The position numbers were made by a program, and so were the translations under genes. 64,000 bases of DNA from Promethearchaeota archaeon (GTDB lineage Archaea > Asgardarchaeota > Thorarchaeia > Thorarchaeales > Thorarchaeaceae). The notes below the pieces were generated by a model. It was given only the letters and a program-made list of their open reading frames with translations, was not told the origin of the DNA and made no database searches. Each line of letters begins with the position of its first letter. The first letter of the stretch is position 1. The DNA lies in contig WJMJ01000018.1 of the NCBI GenBank assembly GCA_014728035.1, positions 1-64,000 on the forward strand. The letters are read 5' to 3'. Below, piece by piece: positions 7,742-17,590 of the stretch.

Positions 7742-10700
7742 ATGCCAATAAATCAAATAGAAAGAAAATCAATCAGCACACCAAAAAGACTCGGAAATCA
7801 TAACCTATTAAGGTTGATTTTTTTGGTTCTTTATTTACTAATTCTGGTACCTTCTACTGGAACAATTACACCTTCTCCAAATCAAAAGGATTTGTTCATT
7901 CAAGAAACAGTGACACCTGCTAGCGAGAACCTCGTGCATCTTACCTTACCTGGGTCATATTATTGTAAAGCTGGAAGAATCGATAATAGTAGTGGTATTG
8001 CTTACCTCAACCCTGAAACTGACTTGATTACATTTGTCAATCCGAATTTAGATACAACCAGAAGCTTAGATGTACCAATCGGAGAAGTAGATCCTGATAC
8101 ACTTGTACCAATTGACTTTGATTTAGATAACAATACAGAGTTTCTGTATTGTAGTTATACTGATACTTATGAATGGTACATAATCTTAGCAGATTTCGAT
8201 ACCAATACTAGCCAAGTCTATCCGAGAGGTGTGGGTTACAAAGATGTGAGTATTGAGGGTATTGGATATTATACAGATGATGAAATTCCGGACATAGTTA
8301 CGATAAGTGATGATACTTCCGGGATGAGAAGATCTCTATCAGTGTTCGACCTACAACATAATACATCACTCTGGGAAATTTCAGTAGGTCAATTGATGAT
8401 ATTTGAAAGAATCACTACAGGTAGGTTTGTTGATGAAAAAACAGATGCCGTTGCAGCCATGATTCGTGGCCCTTCATTTGATGAATATAATTTGAGTGTT
8501 GTTGCAAGCAACGGAACTATTGTATCTTCAATAAAGGTCAACTTCTTAGATGCAATTCAGACATTCAGATATGGTGTAGGATTTGATGAAATTATAACCT
8601 ATGACTATTTCCAGAATCTGACAGTGTATTCAGCTTCTGACTTGTCTATCATTTATAGTGTAATTCAAAATAATACTGATAACTCATATTCGCAAATTAG
8701 AACGGGATTCTTCAACAGCGATGAACAGGAAGATATAGTTATTCTAAGTGGTGGAGAATATGTGGCAATGTTTGTTGATGGAAATGACGGGATAGAGTTT
8801 CAACGTACAGAGCAGATAATGGGAAATGATGCCTTTCCAAACCGACCTAATTCAGCTGTTGGAAACCTAGATGCTGACAATCTTACCGATTTAGCTGCGT
8901 ATCATCTCTCAGGACATCCAGCAATGATACGTGGAGTTGATGGTGAAGCAGCATATATAGAAGAGAATGCTGACACTCCTAGTTTGAATCTAGTACATGA
9001 TATCAACGATGATGGCCGAGATGATATAATCAGCCAACATCAACAGGATGTGTATCTTATACTTAGTGACACCCAATCACCTATTCTATCTCAACTTGAG
9101 ATTAGTCCAACACATCCCACCATTCTTGATCCCTACATATCAATGAAAATAGAAGTAGACGAAACTACATCTATTGAAACATCAGAACTCCACCTATCCG
9201 AACCAGATGAAATACTGATAGAAAATTCAGTTTACCAAATGGCGAAATCTCTAACAGGAGAATACTACTCGTTTCTCCTTGATTTGGAAGCCGCAGAATA
9301 TGGATATTGGATCTTGTTTAGAGATGCATATCTAAATGAAGCAGAAGTTGGATCTTCAATAGTACCTGAAACTTTCCAAGTATCAGGGCATACATTGTGG
9401 AAATATCTACATCCAGATTTACCAACATATGGGTGGCAATCAAACATTCTTGAGGTTGGGAATTCGTCCTCAGGAAATCCTGTTATTTACTCATTGGAAA
9501 AAGAGTCAACTAATCTAATATTGAGAGTATTCGACCATGAAGGGAATCTACTTGATTCAATTCCCATTGGTATATTGAATATGAACTATTACATGATTAC
9601 CACAGGTAACTTTGATGGTGATTCTATAATCGACCCAGTTGTGATTATTTCAGAGAATTCAGGTACCACCTGTCATATCTATCATGGGAGCAATATGACT
9701 GAATATCAAAGTATACCGTTTGGATTTAATGCAAATGAGATTTGGTATTATTCTATCGATGATTATCTGGGAGGGCCTCTGAATCAAATTCATATAGCCA
9801 GCGACAAAATTCAGAAGCTCACTTCAATTCGTCCAGATGGAACCATAGATACAACTGATATGCATAATGTCTTTGATTATTCCGTAGATGGATTAGCAAC
9901 TGCAAAGTCTAGTAATCCAAGTTATTCCGACATATGTGTTGTACGTAATAGAACTGATTACTACTTCTATTATGGTAACACTCACGTACAGTTCAATCAA
10001 TATAATCTGTCAATTAATGCAGACCAGATTGATTTTGAGAGAGGAGATACATTCAAAATAGATAAAAAACCCTATAGTAAATTTATTACTTCTTATACTA
10101 CTTGGGAAGGAGGCATTCCTACCATTAGGCTATTCACATTCGAAGCATATGAAGGAGAGGAGACTGAATTCACTATTTCGGGAGAATCCTTCGAACTTAT
10201 GGAATTGTACGATGTTAATGAAGACGGAAATGATGATGTGTTCATTTTATGCTCTTCAGGTAATGCGTATCTGATCGATATGGTTTCTGAACAAATTATT
10301 TGGAATACTACAATCAGTGATTCAACTCCGATGTGTAGTGAAACTCTGGACTTTGATGGAGATGGTATTGTCGATTTTGCAGTTGCTACGCAGCAAGATG
10401 AACAGATTAGTATTATAGATTCCAATTCTGGAGAAACTATTAGATTTTTCAGGATGGGAGAAATTTGGGATATGAAGACAGTTGGTCAGGTAGATAGAGG
10501 TCTCGGTGACGATATTGTAGCATTCCCTGTTAGAGATGATGCAGACAACACACAGATGTACACCATAAGAGATATCGATTGGTTTTACAGAATGAATGCT
10601 TCAGTCAGTATTCCAGCAAATTTCACTCTACAAAACAATCCATTCTCGGTAAATGTGTCTGTTAGGAATATCTGGAACGAATCAATAGAAGATGCTACTG

Positions 10701-13207
10701 TTCTGATGACAGTCAGCTTCATTGATGAAGAAATACCAGGAGAAGACATATTTGGTTTTATCTATGAGGAGTCTTCTGAAACATTTAGCGGGATAACTAC
10801 TTCGAACTGGCCTATGGGCCTAGTCAATCTAACACTTACAGTTGAACATCCCTCATATCATAAATCAACAATAGAATATCCTAATGCAGTAGCTGTTAAG
10901 AGTGATCTTGTGGTTTCAGTCTTTGCTCAAGAGGTTATTACCCAAGGAGATTCTCAACACATCAATGTATCAGTGTTTGATAGTAGAGGTGTACGAATTA
11001 GTTCTACAGATGTGACAGTTTCAATAAATGGAACTGAATATCTTGCCAATTTTACTGGACAACACTATACTGTTTTCAATTCCTTTGTCACTCATCCAGT
11101 TGGAAGATATCTAATCAATGCAACAGCAGTTCATCCATATGCTAATAACATACATCACGGGTTAGCTGATTTCGTAGTGAAAGCAGAAGCTGAAAGTCTA
11201 AACTGCACATCGAATTTTATGGAAACGATAGAACAGGATGAACCGTTCCAAGCATACATTAACATTACTGATGAATTCGAACAGAAGATAGTCGGTGCGA
11301 TGGTATCAATTAGTAATGGACAGAACGAGTATCCTTTGGTTGAAATTGAAGCAGGATGTTACTATCTAGATAGTGTTGCAGATATTCCGAGTGGTATCCA
11401 CACATTTACAATTATTGTAAATCATGAATACATACTGAACACCGAAGCGGATATTCTTACGTTTAACGTTGTTGGAGATCTTCATCCAATCATAAGCTAC
11501 AAATCAGTTATAGAAGGAGGAGATGAATTCAATGTAACGATTTTCGTACAGGATTCTTACAGCCCATTTTCATTTGGAGCTAGTACATATGTGAACATAA
11601 ATGGTGTAAATTATAGTGCATCAAAAATTGGCCCCACAAATTATCTTGCCACAGTAATCGCTGATTATAGAATTGGCTCACACAATTTCACTGTGTATAT
11701 TGATACACTCTATAGTCATCCTTGGAGTGAAATATTCACTATAGAAGTCCGTTCTATCGCAAACATGACTATCACTTCTTCTAACGGATGGGTATTTGAT
11801 CAGGGAACAACCACAATCCTATCTTTGACTATCACTGATTGGTCAGACTCTGTTGTATCAGATGCACAAGCGAATTTCTTCGTTAGAGATACAGTTGTGT
11901 CACTACTCCCAGATTCCCACAACGGATACATTGGAAGTATTTCGACAGCAGGGTGGTCTCCTGGTGAATACAACTACACAATATTTGTATCACACCCATT
12001 ATTGGTTAACGTGTCTGCTCTTTCAGGAGTCATAACCATTTATGGCCATCTCGAGTTAGACATCCAGCTAAATCCAACAATTCCTGAACAGGAATCGACA
12101 ACGGAAATCTTGATCTCTATCCACGATGTTTATGGAAATCCCATTTCTGGCCTCTCGGTCGAAGTAGATTTTGCTGGCGAGAAAAAAATTGCAGAAGCTC
12201 TTGATAGCCCTGGCATGTATAAGGCAGATATCACGGTTTCAAAATCATGGGCAGCTGGTGCTACAGAACTGAGAATCAACGTTACTGGATATCTATGTCA
12301 TGCAGAATCCCTTATCATGGAATCTTATGTTGCACCATTGATACCGCAGATGGGCATGGATGTTTCAACGTTCTCACTTAGTGCTGGAATAGTATTGTTA
12401 CTTAGCTTGTTTGGTATGTTTCTCTACTTCAGAATATCGTCTTCAATGAGTACCCTTGGAAAGTCTGAGGAAAGGATTAGTAATTCCATTGGTACAATGG
12501 ATATGCTATACGGATCAATTGTTGTGTTAGCTGCAATCGTATTTGGTAGCTCATACTATGCCTATCTGAACGGAGAATTTCATTTAGCATTGGGATTAAC
12601 AGTATTATTGCTCGGGGTTTCAATCCTACTTTATGGACTCTGGCTCTATAGAGATGCAAATGCGTCGATCATGTTGACTGGAAAGTTCAGTGCTAAGCGG
12701 GGTTTACTTGGTCTCTGGCATCTCTTCTTTGTCCCAGTTGTTGTTATGTTAATCATGCTTTATGGTACTAATATTGACTGGTTCAGAATTTATGTATTAG
12801 AACAGGTGATTCAGGTTGGCGATATTGTCATTCCAACAATAATGACCACCATCATTGGTGCATATGTTTCATCAATCGTCATTGTCGTTGTAAACCTTTA
12901 CAAAGAGATTCGCAGTGGAGTCAAAAAACTTGAAAGAATGGAAGAAGCAGGAACACCTAAAGAGATTATTCAAGAGGAAAGAGAACAGATGGTGACCAAG
13001 TTTGCATCATCTATCAGAATAAAATTCCTCATGTTCTTAGTTGTAATCGGAGCTACGACTGCAACATCTCTGGAGTTTCTCTTTGACTATTCTCTTGGTA
13101 TTCTGGTATTGCTTCCCGTGTTTTTCTTGGTGATAATACCATTCATCTCATCAAGAATACTGAGATTCTTTGGTCACTTTGCTAACCGGTCTAAAACAGG
13201 TAAATAA
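7742..13207 (+). CDS. Giant cell-surface protein: FG-GAP-like and Ig-like ectodomain with 7-TM tail
   Basis: About 1,820 residues. An N-terminal hydrophobic segment (LIFLVLYLLILVP) acts as signal or anchor. Residues about 50-960 hold FG-GAP/VCBS-type propeller repeats with calcium-loop motifs such as DINDDGRDD, DVNEDGNDD and DFDGDGIVDF. Residues about 960-1520 hold tandem beta-sandwich (invasin- or Ig-like) repeats of roughly 95 residues, each with an INVSVFD-like strand. The last 290 residues contain seven hydrophobic helices with a charged cytoplasmic loop (KKLERMEEAG). Many NxS/T sequons suggest a glycosylated exterior. The start is uncertain: ATG 7742 is chosen, TTG 7715 is possible. It probably has an adhesion, sensing or envelope role. 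It ends at a strong hairpin. Confidence 0.85.
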   Translation: MPINQIERKSISTPKRLGNHNLLRLIFLVLYLLILVPSTGTITPSPNQKDLFIQETVTPASENLVHLTLPGSYYCKAGRIDNSSGIAYLNPETDLITFVNPNLDTTRSLDVPIGEVDPDTLVPIDFDLDNNTEFLYCSYTDTYEWYIILADFDTNTSQVYPRGVGYKDVSIEGIGYYTDDEIPDIVTISDDTSGMRRSLSVFDLQHNTSLWEISVGQLMIFERITTGRFVDEKTDAVAAMIRGPSFDEYNLSVVASNGTIVSSIKVNFLDAIQTFRYGVGFDEIITYDYFQNLTVYSASDLSIIYSVIQNNTDNSYSQIRTGFFNSDEQEDIVILSGGEYVAMFVDGNDGIEFQRTEQIMGNDAFPNRPNSAVGNLDADNLTDLAAYHLSGHPAMIRGVDGEAAYIEENADTPSLNLVHDINDDGRDDIISQHQQDVYLILSDTQSPILSQLEISPTHPTILDPYISMKIEVDETTSIETSELHLSEPDEILIENSVYQMAKSLTGEYYSFLLDLEAAEYGYWILFRDAYLNEAEVGSSIVPETFQVSGHTLWKYLHPDLPTYGWQSNILEVGNSSSGNPVIYSLEKESTNLILRVFDHEGNLLDSIPIGILNMNYYMITTGNFDGDSIIDPVVIISENSGTTCHIYHGSNMTEYQSIPFGFNANEIWYYSIDDYLGGPLNQIHIASDKIQKLTSIRPDGTIDTTDMHNVFDYSVDGLATAKSSNPSYSDICVVRNRTDYYFYYGNTHVQFNQYNLSINADQIDFERGDTFKIDKKPYSKFITSYTTWEGGIPTIRLFTFEAYEGEETEFTISGESFELMELYDVNEDGNDDVFILCSSGNAYLIDMVSEQIIWNTTISDSTPMCSETLDFDGDGIVDFAVATQQDEQISIIDSNSGETIRFFRMGEIWDMKTVGQVDRGLGDDIVAFPVRDDADNTQMYTIRDIDWFYRMNASVSIPANFTLQNNPFSVNVSVRNIWNESIEDATVLMTVSFIDEEIPGEDIFGFIYEESSETFSGITTSNWPMGLVNLTLTVEHPSYHKSTIEYPNAVAVKSDLVVSVFAQEVITQGDSQHINVSVFDSRGVRISSTDVTVSINGTEYLANFTGQHYTVFNSFVTHPVGRYLINATAVHPYANNIHHGLADFVVKAEAESLNCTSNFMETIEQDEPFQAYINITDEFEQKIVGAMVSISNGQNEYPLVEIEAGCYYLDSVADIPSGIHTFTIIVNHEYILNTEADILTFNVVGDLHPIISYKSVIEGGDEFNVTIFVQDSYSPFSFGASTYVNINGVNYSASKIGPTNYLATVIADYRIGSHNFTVYIDTLYSHPWSEIFTIEVRSIANMTITSSNGWVFDQGTTTILSLTITDWSDSVVSDAQANFFVRDTVVSLLPDSHNGYIGSISTAGWSPGEYNYTIFVSHPLLVNVSALSGVITIYGHLELDIQLNPTIPEQESTTEILISIHDVYGNPISGLSVEVDFAGEKKIAEALDSPGMYKADITVSKSWAAGATELRINVTGYLCHAESLIMESYVAPLIPQMGMDVSTFSLSAGIVLLLSLFGMFLYFRISSSMSTLGKSEERISNSIGTMDMLYGSIVVLAAIVFGSSYYAYLNGEFHLALGLTVLLLGVSILLYGLWLYRDANASIMLTGKFSAKRGLLGLWHLFFVPVVVMLIMLYGTNIDWFRIYVLEQVIQVGDIVIPTIMTTIIGAYVSSIVIVVVNLYKEIRSGVKKLERMEEAGTPKEIIQEEREQMVTKFASSIRIKFLMFLVVIGATTATSLEFLFDYSLGILVLLPVFFLVIIPFISSRILRFFGHFANRSKTGK

Positions 13208-13216
13208 GAAATAAAG

Positions 13217-13239
13217 ACATGGGAGATATCCTCCCATGT
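13217..13239. terminator. Strong hairpin between convergent surface-protein genes
   Basis: A 9-bp perfect stem (13217-13225 with 13231-13239, 5-base loop) is flanked by a further complementary AATAAAG/CTTTATT pair. It sits between the stops of two convergent genes and is likely bidirectional. Confidence 0.7.
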
Positions 13240-13245
13240 TTGACT

Positions 13246-14715
13246 TTATTCTTCTTCAGGAATATCTTCATCTTCAACAGAGATATCTTCTAGATTCATT
13301 TCATCATTATCGGAGGAAGAAGTATCAGTTGATGTTTCATCTATAGAGTCAGAGATAGATGCTTCATCAGAAACCCCCATTTCAACTCTGAACTTCTCTA
13401 CCTGGGTCTTTCTAGCAATATATAGAGCTACAATTACAGCAAGAGAGAATGCTGCTCCTACAATAGTCAAAGTGGTTTGGAACTCGCTAGCAGCACCACC
13501 TAACAATTGTTGCCAAGTTAGAACTAAGAAAGCTAGTCCAGCGATATTCATGACAAAGCTTCTGAATGGAGTAGAGATTTTCACAATTTCAGTCATTTCA
13601 GTGTCAACCATTGCAGCTGCGATAACCCCTGCGTTGTAATCGTTCGTCTTAATTTTCTTAGCGAGTGAACGCACATTGATTGATTTCTTCTTACCAATGA
13701 CCTTGATAGCTTTCTCTACTTTACTACTCAAATATACCGCGTATGCATCACGAGCTTCACTTTCTCCAATACCACACTTCTTACAGATATTTTCTTTCTT
13801 ATCCCATTTCTTAAAATCTACGGGACAATTATCTTTGGGCCAAGCTTCAGGAGCTGTTTCCTTCAGTCTCTCTTTTACTATATATGCACTGACAGTACTA
13901 TCATCAGGTGTATAGGAATCTGGTTCATCTTTCTTTTTCTTCCGTTTCGACATGGAAACAAGACCTGAGAACACTGACATAAGGACAGGTAAAGCACCAA
14001 GAACTGCTAAGTTTGGCAAAGATCTAATCTCGCTAGCTTTCTTCTGGATGCCTCGTACTTTATGGGCGGTTTGAATTGCGTCCAACAATGCTTGAATAGA
14101 TCCCACAGATCCAGCAATAGCACCTACTGTTCCTGCTGTAGCTACAATTCCAGTTACCGATGTGACAACATCAATCAGTGATGCGGGTACTAGTATGTAA
14201 AAGTGAGCTCCTAGATAGTAAGGAGTTGGATCTCCAACTTCGAAATATGTGAAATTCAAACTTGCTTCGTAAATCCCAGTGGCGATATCAACAACGCCTC
14301 CAAGAGAAAGAAGTTGTTCCATGGGAATTGATGCTTCAACAACGGGAATTGTGTTATTATAGGGTAACTCAACCCAAGTAGAATTGGTAATTGGGTTTCG
14401 AATCTCGATGGGAATAATTGGGAACCCATTGTAATAAAACCACAATGTTCCACTTGTATTAAGATTCACAGTATTGGTCACGTTCATTTGTAACAAGAGG
14501 TCTAAATCACCCTCCAAATTAGCTACAATTGGACTCGATTCAGTTGCTTGTTTTATTGGTCTGTTGTTAATTTCTAAATAAATATGTAAACGCGAATCTT
14601 CAACCCAATCAGAACCAAACGATTGAGATTGTGCAGGAACACTCATCCCTACAAATATCATGACTACAAAAAGTCCATACATTAGACACAATTGGCGAGA
14701 TCGACTTAGGCGCAT
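13246..14715 (-). CDS. Secreted/membrane protein with cytoplasmic zinc knuckle and acidic tail
   Basis: A 489-residue protein I cannot assign. It begins with a signal peptide (LCLMYGLFVVMIFVGMSVPAQ). The extracellular domain of about 150 residues is beta-rich with NxS/T sequons. A glycine/alanine-rich hydrophobic region near residues 185-220 is followed by a further hydrophobic helix and a KRKKKKD stop-transfer. A Cys-rich knuckle (NCPVDF ... ICKKCG) follows, then two more hydrophobic helices and a Ser/Asp/Glu-rich C-terminus. The start is fixed by GAGAGGA (14721-14727), five bases upstream. It lies downstream of the receiver gene on the same strand and converges on the giant surface protein. 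Confidence 0.7.
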   Translation of the reverse strand: MRLSRSRQLCLMYGLFVVMIFVGMSVPAQSQSFGSDWVEDSRLHIYLEINNRPIKQATESSPIVANLEGDLDLLLQMNVTNTVNLNTSGTLWFYYNGFPIIPIEIRNPITNSTWVELPYNNTIPVVEASIPMEQLLSLGGVVDIATGIYEASLNFTYFEVGDPTPYYLGAHFYILVPASLIDVVTSVTGIVATAGTVGAIAGSVGSIQALLDAIQTAHKVRGIQKKASEIRSLPNLAVLGALPVLMSVFSGLVSMSKRKKKKDEPDSYTPDDSTVSAYIVKERLKETAPEAWPKDNCPVDFKKWDKKENICKKCGIGESEARDAYAVYLSSKVEKAIKVIGKKKSINVRSLAKKIKTNDYNAGVIAAAMVDTEMTEIVKISTPFRSFVMNIAGLAFLVLTWQQLLGGAASEFQTTLTIVGAAFSLAVIVALYIARKTQVEKFRVEMGVSDEASISDSIDETSTDTSSSDNDEMNLEDISVEDEDIPEEE

Positions 14716-14827
14716 TTCTATCCTCTCTGTGACTTCCTCAGATAGAGTAGAAAAGACACGCGTAACCATAAGAGGCTTTTGCTAAACTAGTATTTCTAAA
14801 AATCGACAGGTCGAGTATAGAATCTCT

Positions 14828-15220
14828 CTAAGAATTATGAAGAGCACGAACCATGGAGGCTAACCTTCCAGCAACAACCTTGAAACCTTCGGCTTTTTTC
14901 ATAATGCCATTTACGCCTGCATTAATCGCACGAGAGGTTAGTTCCGGATCAACATATGCCGATAGAATATGAATGTTAGAAAGTCCTATTGTGGTTAATT
15001 CCTCTGTGCATTCAATTCCATCCATTTCCGGCATCTTCAAATCCATAAGCGTGATGTCAGGGGGCTGTCCATTATCCATCATGGATTTTACTAGTTCAAT
15101 GGCCTCTTTACCACTCATTGCAGGAATGATTTCAAAATTATCCATCAATCTTCGTAAATATTGGCGTAATAAGTCTGCAATAGCAGGTTCGTCATCTACA
15201 ACTAATATTCGTGTTCGCAT
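14828..15220 (-). CDS. Stand-alone response-regulator receiver (CheY-like)
   Basis: A 130-residue receiver domain without an output domain. It has the acidic pocket Asp9/Asp10, phospho-acceptor Asp60 in LMDLKMPEMDG, a switch Ser87 in ILSAY and a conserved lysine in GIMKKAEG. It would be phosphorylated by a histidine kinase not seen in the window. The nearest same-strand neighbour downstream is the zinc-knuckle membrane protein, about 110 bases away, so a common transcript is possible but unproven. Confidence 0.92.
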   Translation of the reverse strand: MRTRILVVDDEPAIADLLRQYLRRLMDNFEIIPAMSGKEAIELVKSMMDNGQPPDITLMDLKMPEMDGIECTEELTTIGLSNIHILSAYVDPELTSRAINAGVNGIMKKAEGFKVVAGRLASMVRALHNS

Positions 15221-15353
15221 AGCACAACACCAATAATTTGGTCCAAGTAGTAGGTATGCAAACTACCTTAAGAATGTATTAGGATGAAGGTATCAAAATT
15301 GCTACTATAGCTGATATCACTTTGTCATTTCTTGGTAATGAGTTCTCATGATT

Positions 15354-16172
15354 TCATTCCTTCTTTGCCATTATTGAAAATGTGAGAGGTAGTTCTATTG
15401 TAGGATGATTATATCTATAATAACCATCTTCTGTCTTTTTCAAGAATGGATAGTTTTTGAAGGGCGCTTTCGGAAATTCATGTATGTATTGAATTTCCAA
15501 ACCCACTCCAATCAATGCATTAATAACATCGCTCATAGTATGAGCCCATTCATGACCTTCCTTTTGCTCACACTTTTTATCACTCTCTGCGTATGAACCC
15601 TCAGTGGTATAGCTTAGTGGAGTCGGGTCATGAAAGTAACTATGTGAAATCTTGGGAGTTTCCTCTCCCTCCCAATTGAATATCCACATGAAACGATGAA
15701 ATTCGACAATGTAGAATAAACCACCATCTTTTAGATAGTGATGGATTATCTCAGCCCAGCGATTAAGATCTTTCAACCAACAAAGTACACCATATGAAGT
15801 AAAAATGATATCAAATTGTTCGTCAAGGACATCTGGTAAATTGTATATATTTGATTTGATGAATCTTGCAGCTAACTTGGATTGTTCTGCAAGAATTCTT
15901 GCAAACTCAATAGCTTTTCCAGAAATATCAACACCAGTTACTTGTGCACCCTTACGTGCCCAAGAGAGAGTATCCAGACCAAAATGACACTGAAGATGAA
16001 GCAAAGAGCTTCCATCAACATAAGGACCCAACTCTTCGATTTCGAATGAATTTAGGACACATTCCCCTTCAAGAAATTCTTTGGTCTTATATGAAGGAGA
16101 TTCGTAATGCAACTCTGCAAAATCATCCCACATTGCTTCATTGTCCGCATAACACTTGTCAACTTCTTTCAT
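15354..16172 (-). CDS. Class I SAM-dependent methyltransferase
   Basis: A 272-residue methyltransferase with motif I LHLQCHFGLDT, the acidic motif II VTGVDISGKAIEFA, motif III near FIKSNIYNLP and motif IV FDIIFTSYGVLCW. Relatives are annotated only as generic methyltransferases, so the acceptor is unknown. It is flanked by the hydrogenase operon terminator downstream of hydA and by the receiver gene, and is probably monocistronic. Confidence 0.85.
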   Translation of the reverse strand: MKEVDKCYADNEAMWDDFAELHYESPSYKTKEFLEGECVLNSFEIEELGPYVDGSSLLHLQCHFGLDTLSWARKGAQVTGVDISGKAIEFARILAEQSKLAARFIKSNIYNLPDVLDEQFDIIFTSYGVLCWLKDLNRWAEIIHHYLKDGGLFYIVEFHRFMWIFNWEGEETPKISHSYFHDPTPLSYTTEGSYAESDKKCEQKEGHEWAHTMSDVINALIGVGLEIQYIHEFPKAPFKNYPFLKKTEDGYYRYNHPTIELPLTFSIMAKKE

Positions 16173-16282
16173 ATCTATCCCACCTAACTGGCATCTATTA
16201 TGAAGATTCCAAAAGAATATACTCTTTTAACTTCGTCTAACTTAGCAATGCTATGAGTTGATTATTCAAAAAAAGAAAAAAT

Positions 16283-16305
16283 GAGATTGCAATAAAAGCA
16301 ATCTC
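16283..16305 (-). terminator. Terminator of the hydrogenase operon
   Basis: A perfect 8-bp stem (16283-16290 with 16298-16305, 7-base A-rich loop). Read on the minus strand it is followed by a T-rich run (complement of the A-tract at 16269-16280), eight bases after the hydA stop. Confidence 0.75.
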
Positions 16306-16312
16306 TAGCAGG

Positions 16313-17590
16313 TTACTTAACTTCTGTAACGTGACATGAACAACTGATACAAGGATCATAAGCACGTATCAATCTGTTAAGCATCAACTCAAGCTCTGGT
16401 TTTGGTAGGTCAGCAATTGAAGGATACAAAGCTCGAACATCTTCTTCCATGTTCAGATAGTTCATTGTTGTAGGTGCAATGATATCAGCTTTCTTCAAAA
16501 GACCATCATCACCGAACTCGTAAGAGTGTACTAATGAGCCACGTGGTGCCTCGGTGATATGAGTGCCGAAGCCAGCCTTTGGCACAGTTTCAAACTCATG
16601 CCATTCTAAATCGCTCTTCAATAGTGCATCAATGGTGTCTATTGCCATATCAAAAACCTGAGCGGTCTCGATAAGCTGTGCAGCATTGTTGTGGAACGTA
16701 TTGAAGCTTGGTAGTTTTATTCCAAGCTGATTAAGAGCTTTCTTGGCAAACGGTGATAGCTGATCTGAATTGTTGTTCAATCGTGGAAGAGCTCCGACAA
16801 AGAAACCATGACCATCGTGAGTACCAGACTTTGCAAAACTGTAAGCAGGTTGTGCTTCAACGATAATGTCCTTGTATTTCTCAACAGGTAATCGATGTCC
16901 CTCAGATGTAACAAGGTCTCCTTCTACTAGAGCATATTCATCATCATGTTTGATTGAAACATAAGTGGTTTCTCGTTCGAATTCTGGCTCTTCAAGAGTA
17001 GCCCACACATCCAGACACTTCTGAAGGTCAGGACGAGCTGCATTGATGCGTTCCTTGAGTTCGTCAAGAGCTTGATGAGTTGGGTAACTGGTAAATCCAC
17101 CAACAGCAGTTGCTACTTGATGAACTTCACGACCACCTGTTAGAATTTGCAGATCATTACCGAGTTTCTTCAACTTCAATGCAATCTTAACAACATCTGG
17201 AAAGTCAGCAGCAGCTGATATGACACTTTCATGACCAACATAGTCAGGTAGTGCTAAATAGAGAGCATGGAGAATGTGAGATTCGATATACTCACCCCAG
17301 ATGAGGAGTCTTCGTAGATCAGTAACTTGCTTATCTACTTCAATACCCATTGCTTTTTCGACTGCTTTAGTTGATACAACTCGATGTGATGCGCTACAAA
17401 TAGCACAGATACGACAGGCCATTTCTGGAACCTCGGTGTATTCACGGCCTCGTAGGAATGCCTCGAACAGTCGAGCACCCTCATCAACAGCCATCTTTAC
17501 ATCGACGAGTTGTTTATCTTTGGTCTTCACGTAGAGAGACCCATGTCCTTCTACTCTTGCAATGTGCTTAATATCAATACTTTCAGTCAT
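16313..17590 (-). CDS. hydA: [NiFe]-hydrogenase large (alpha) subunit, group 3b type
   Basis: Catalytic subunit carrying the Ni-Fe(CN)2CO site for reversible H2 oxidation in the cytoplasm. Both cysteine pairs are present: CRICAIC near residue 60 and the C-terminal DPCISCSCH. The latter is followed by a four-residue tail (TEVK), consistent with endoproteolytic maturation after the terminal His region. At 425 aa it matches the sulfhydrogenase alpha subunits. It is the last gene of a B-G-D-A operon and its ATG overlaps the hydD stop (TAATG). The assignment to group 3b rests on the gene order and partner subunits. No maturation genes (hyp) are in the window. Confidence 0.94.
   Translation of the reverse strand: MTESIDIKHIARVEGHGSLYVKTKDKQLVDVKMAVDEGARLFEAFLRGREYTEVPEMACRICAICSASHRVVSTKAVEKAMGIEVDKQVTDLRRLLIWGEYIESHILHALYLALPDYVGHESVISAAADFPDVVKIALKLKKLGNDLQILTGGREVHQVATAVGGFTSYPTHQALDELKERINAARPDLQKCLDVWATLEEPEFERETTYVSIKHDDEYALVEGDLVTSEGHRLPVEKYKDIIVEAQPAYSFAKSGTHDGHGFFVGALPRLNNNSDQLSPFAKKALNQLGIKLPSFNTFHNNAAQLIETAQVFDMAIDTIDALLKSDLEWHEFETVPKAGFGTHITEAPRGSLVHSYEFGDDGLLKKADIIAPTTMNYLNMEEDVRALYPSIADLPKPELELMLNRLIRAYDPCISCSCHVTEVK

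Noticed and set aside
17400..17470. RICAIC instead of RICGIC in the hydrogenase large subunit as a sign of altered chemistry
   Set aside because: Both cysteine pairs are intact, and I believe Ala occurs at this position in other group 3 enzymes, so it is not evidence of anything unusual.
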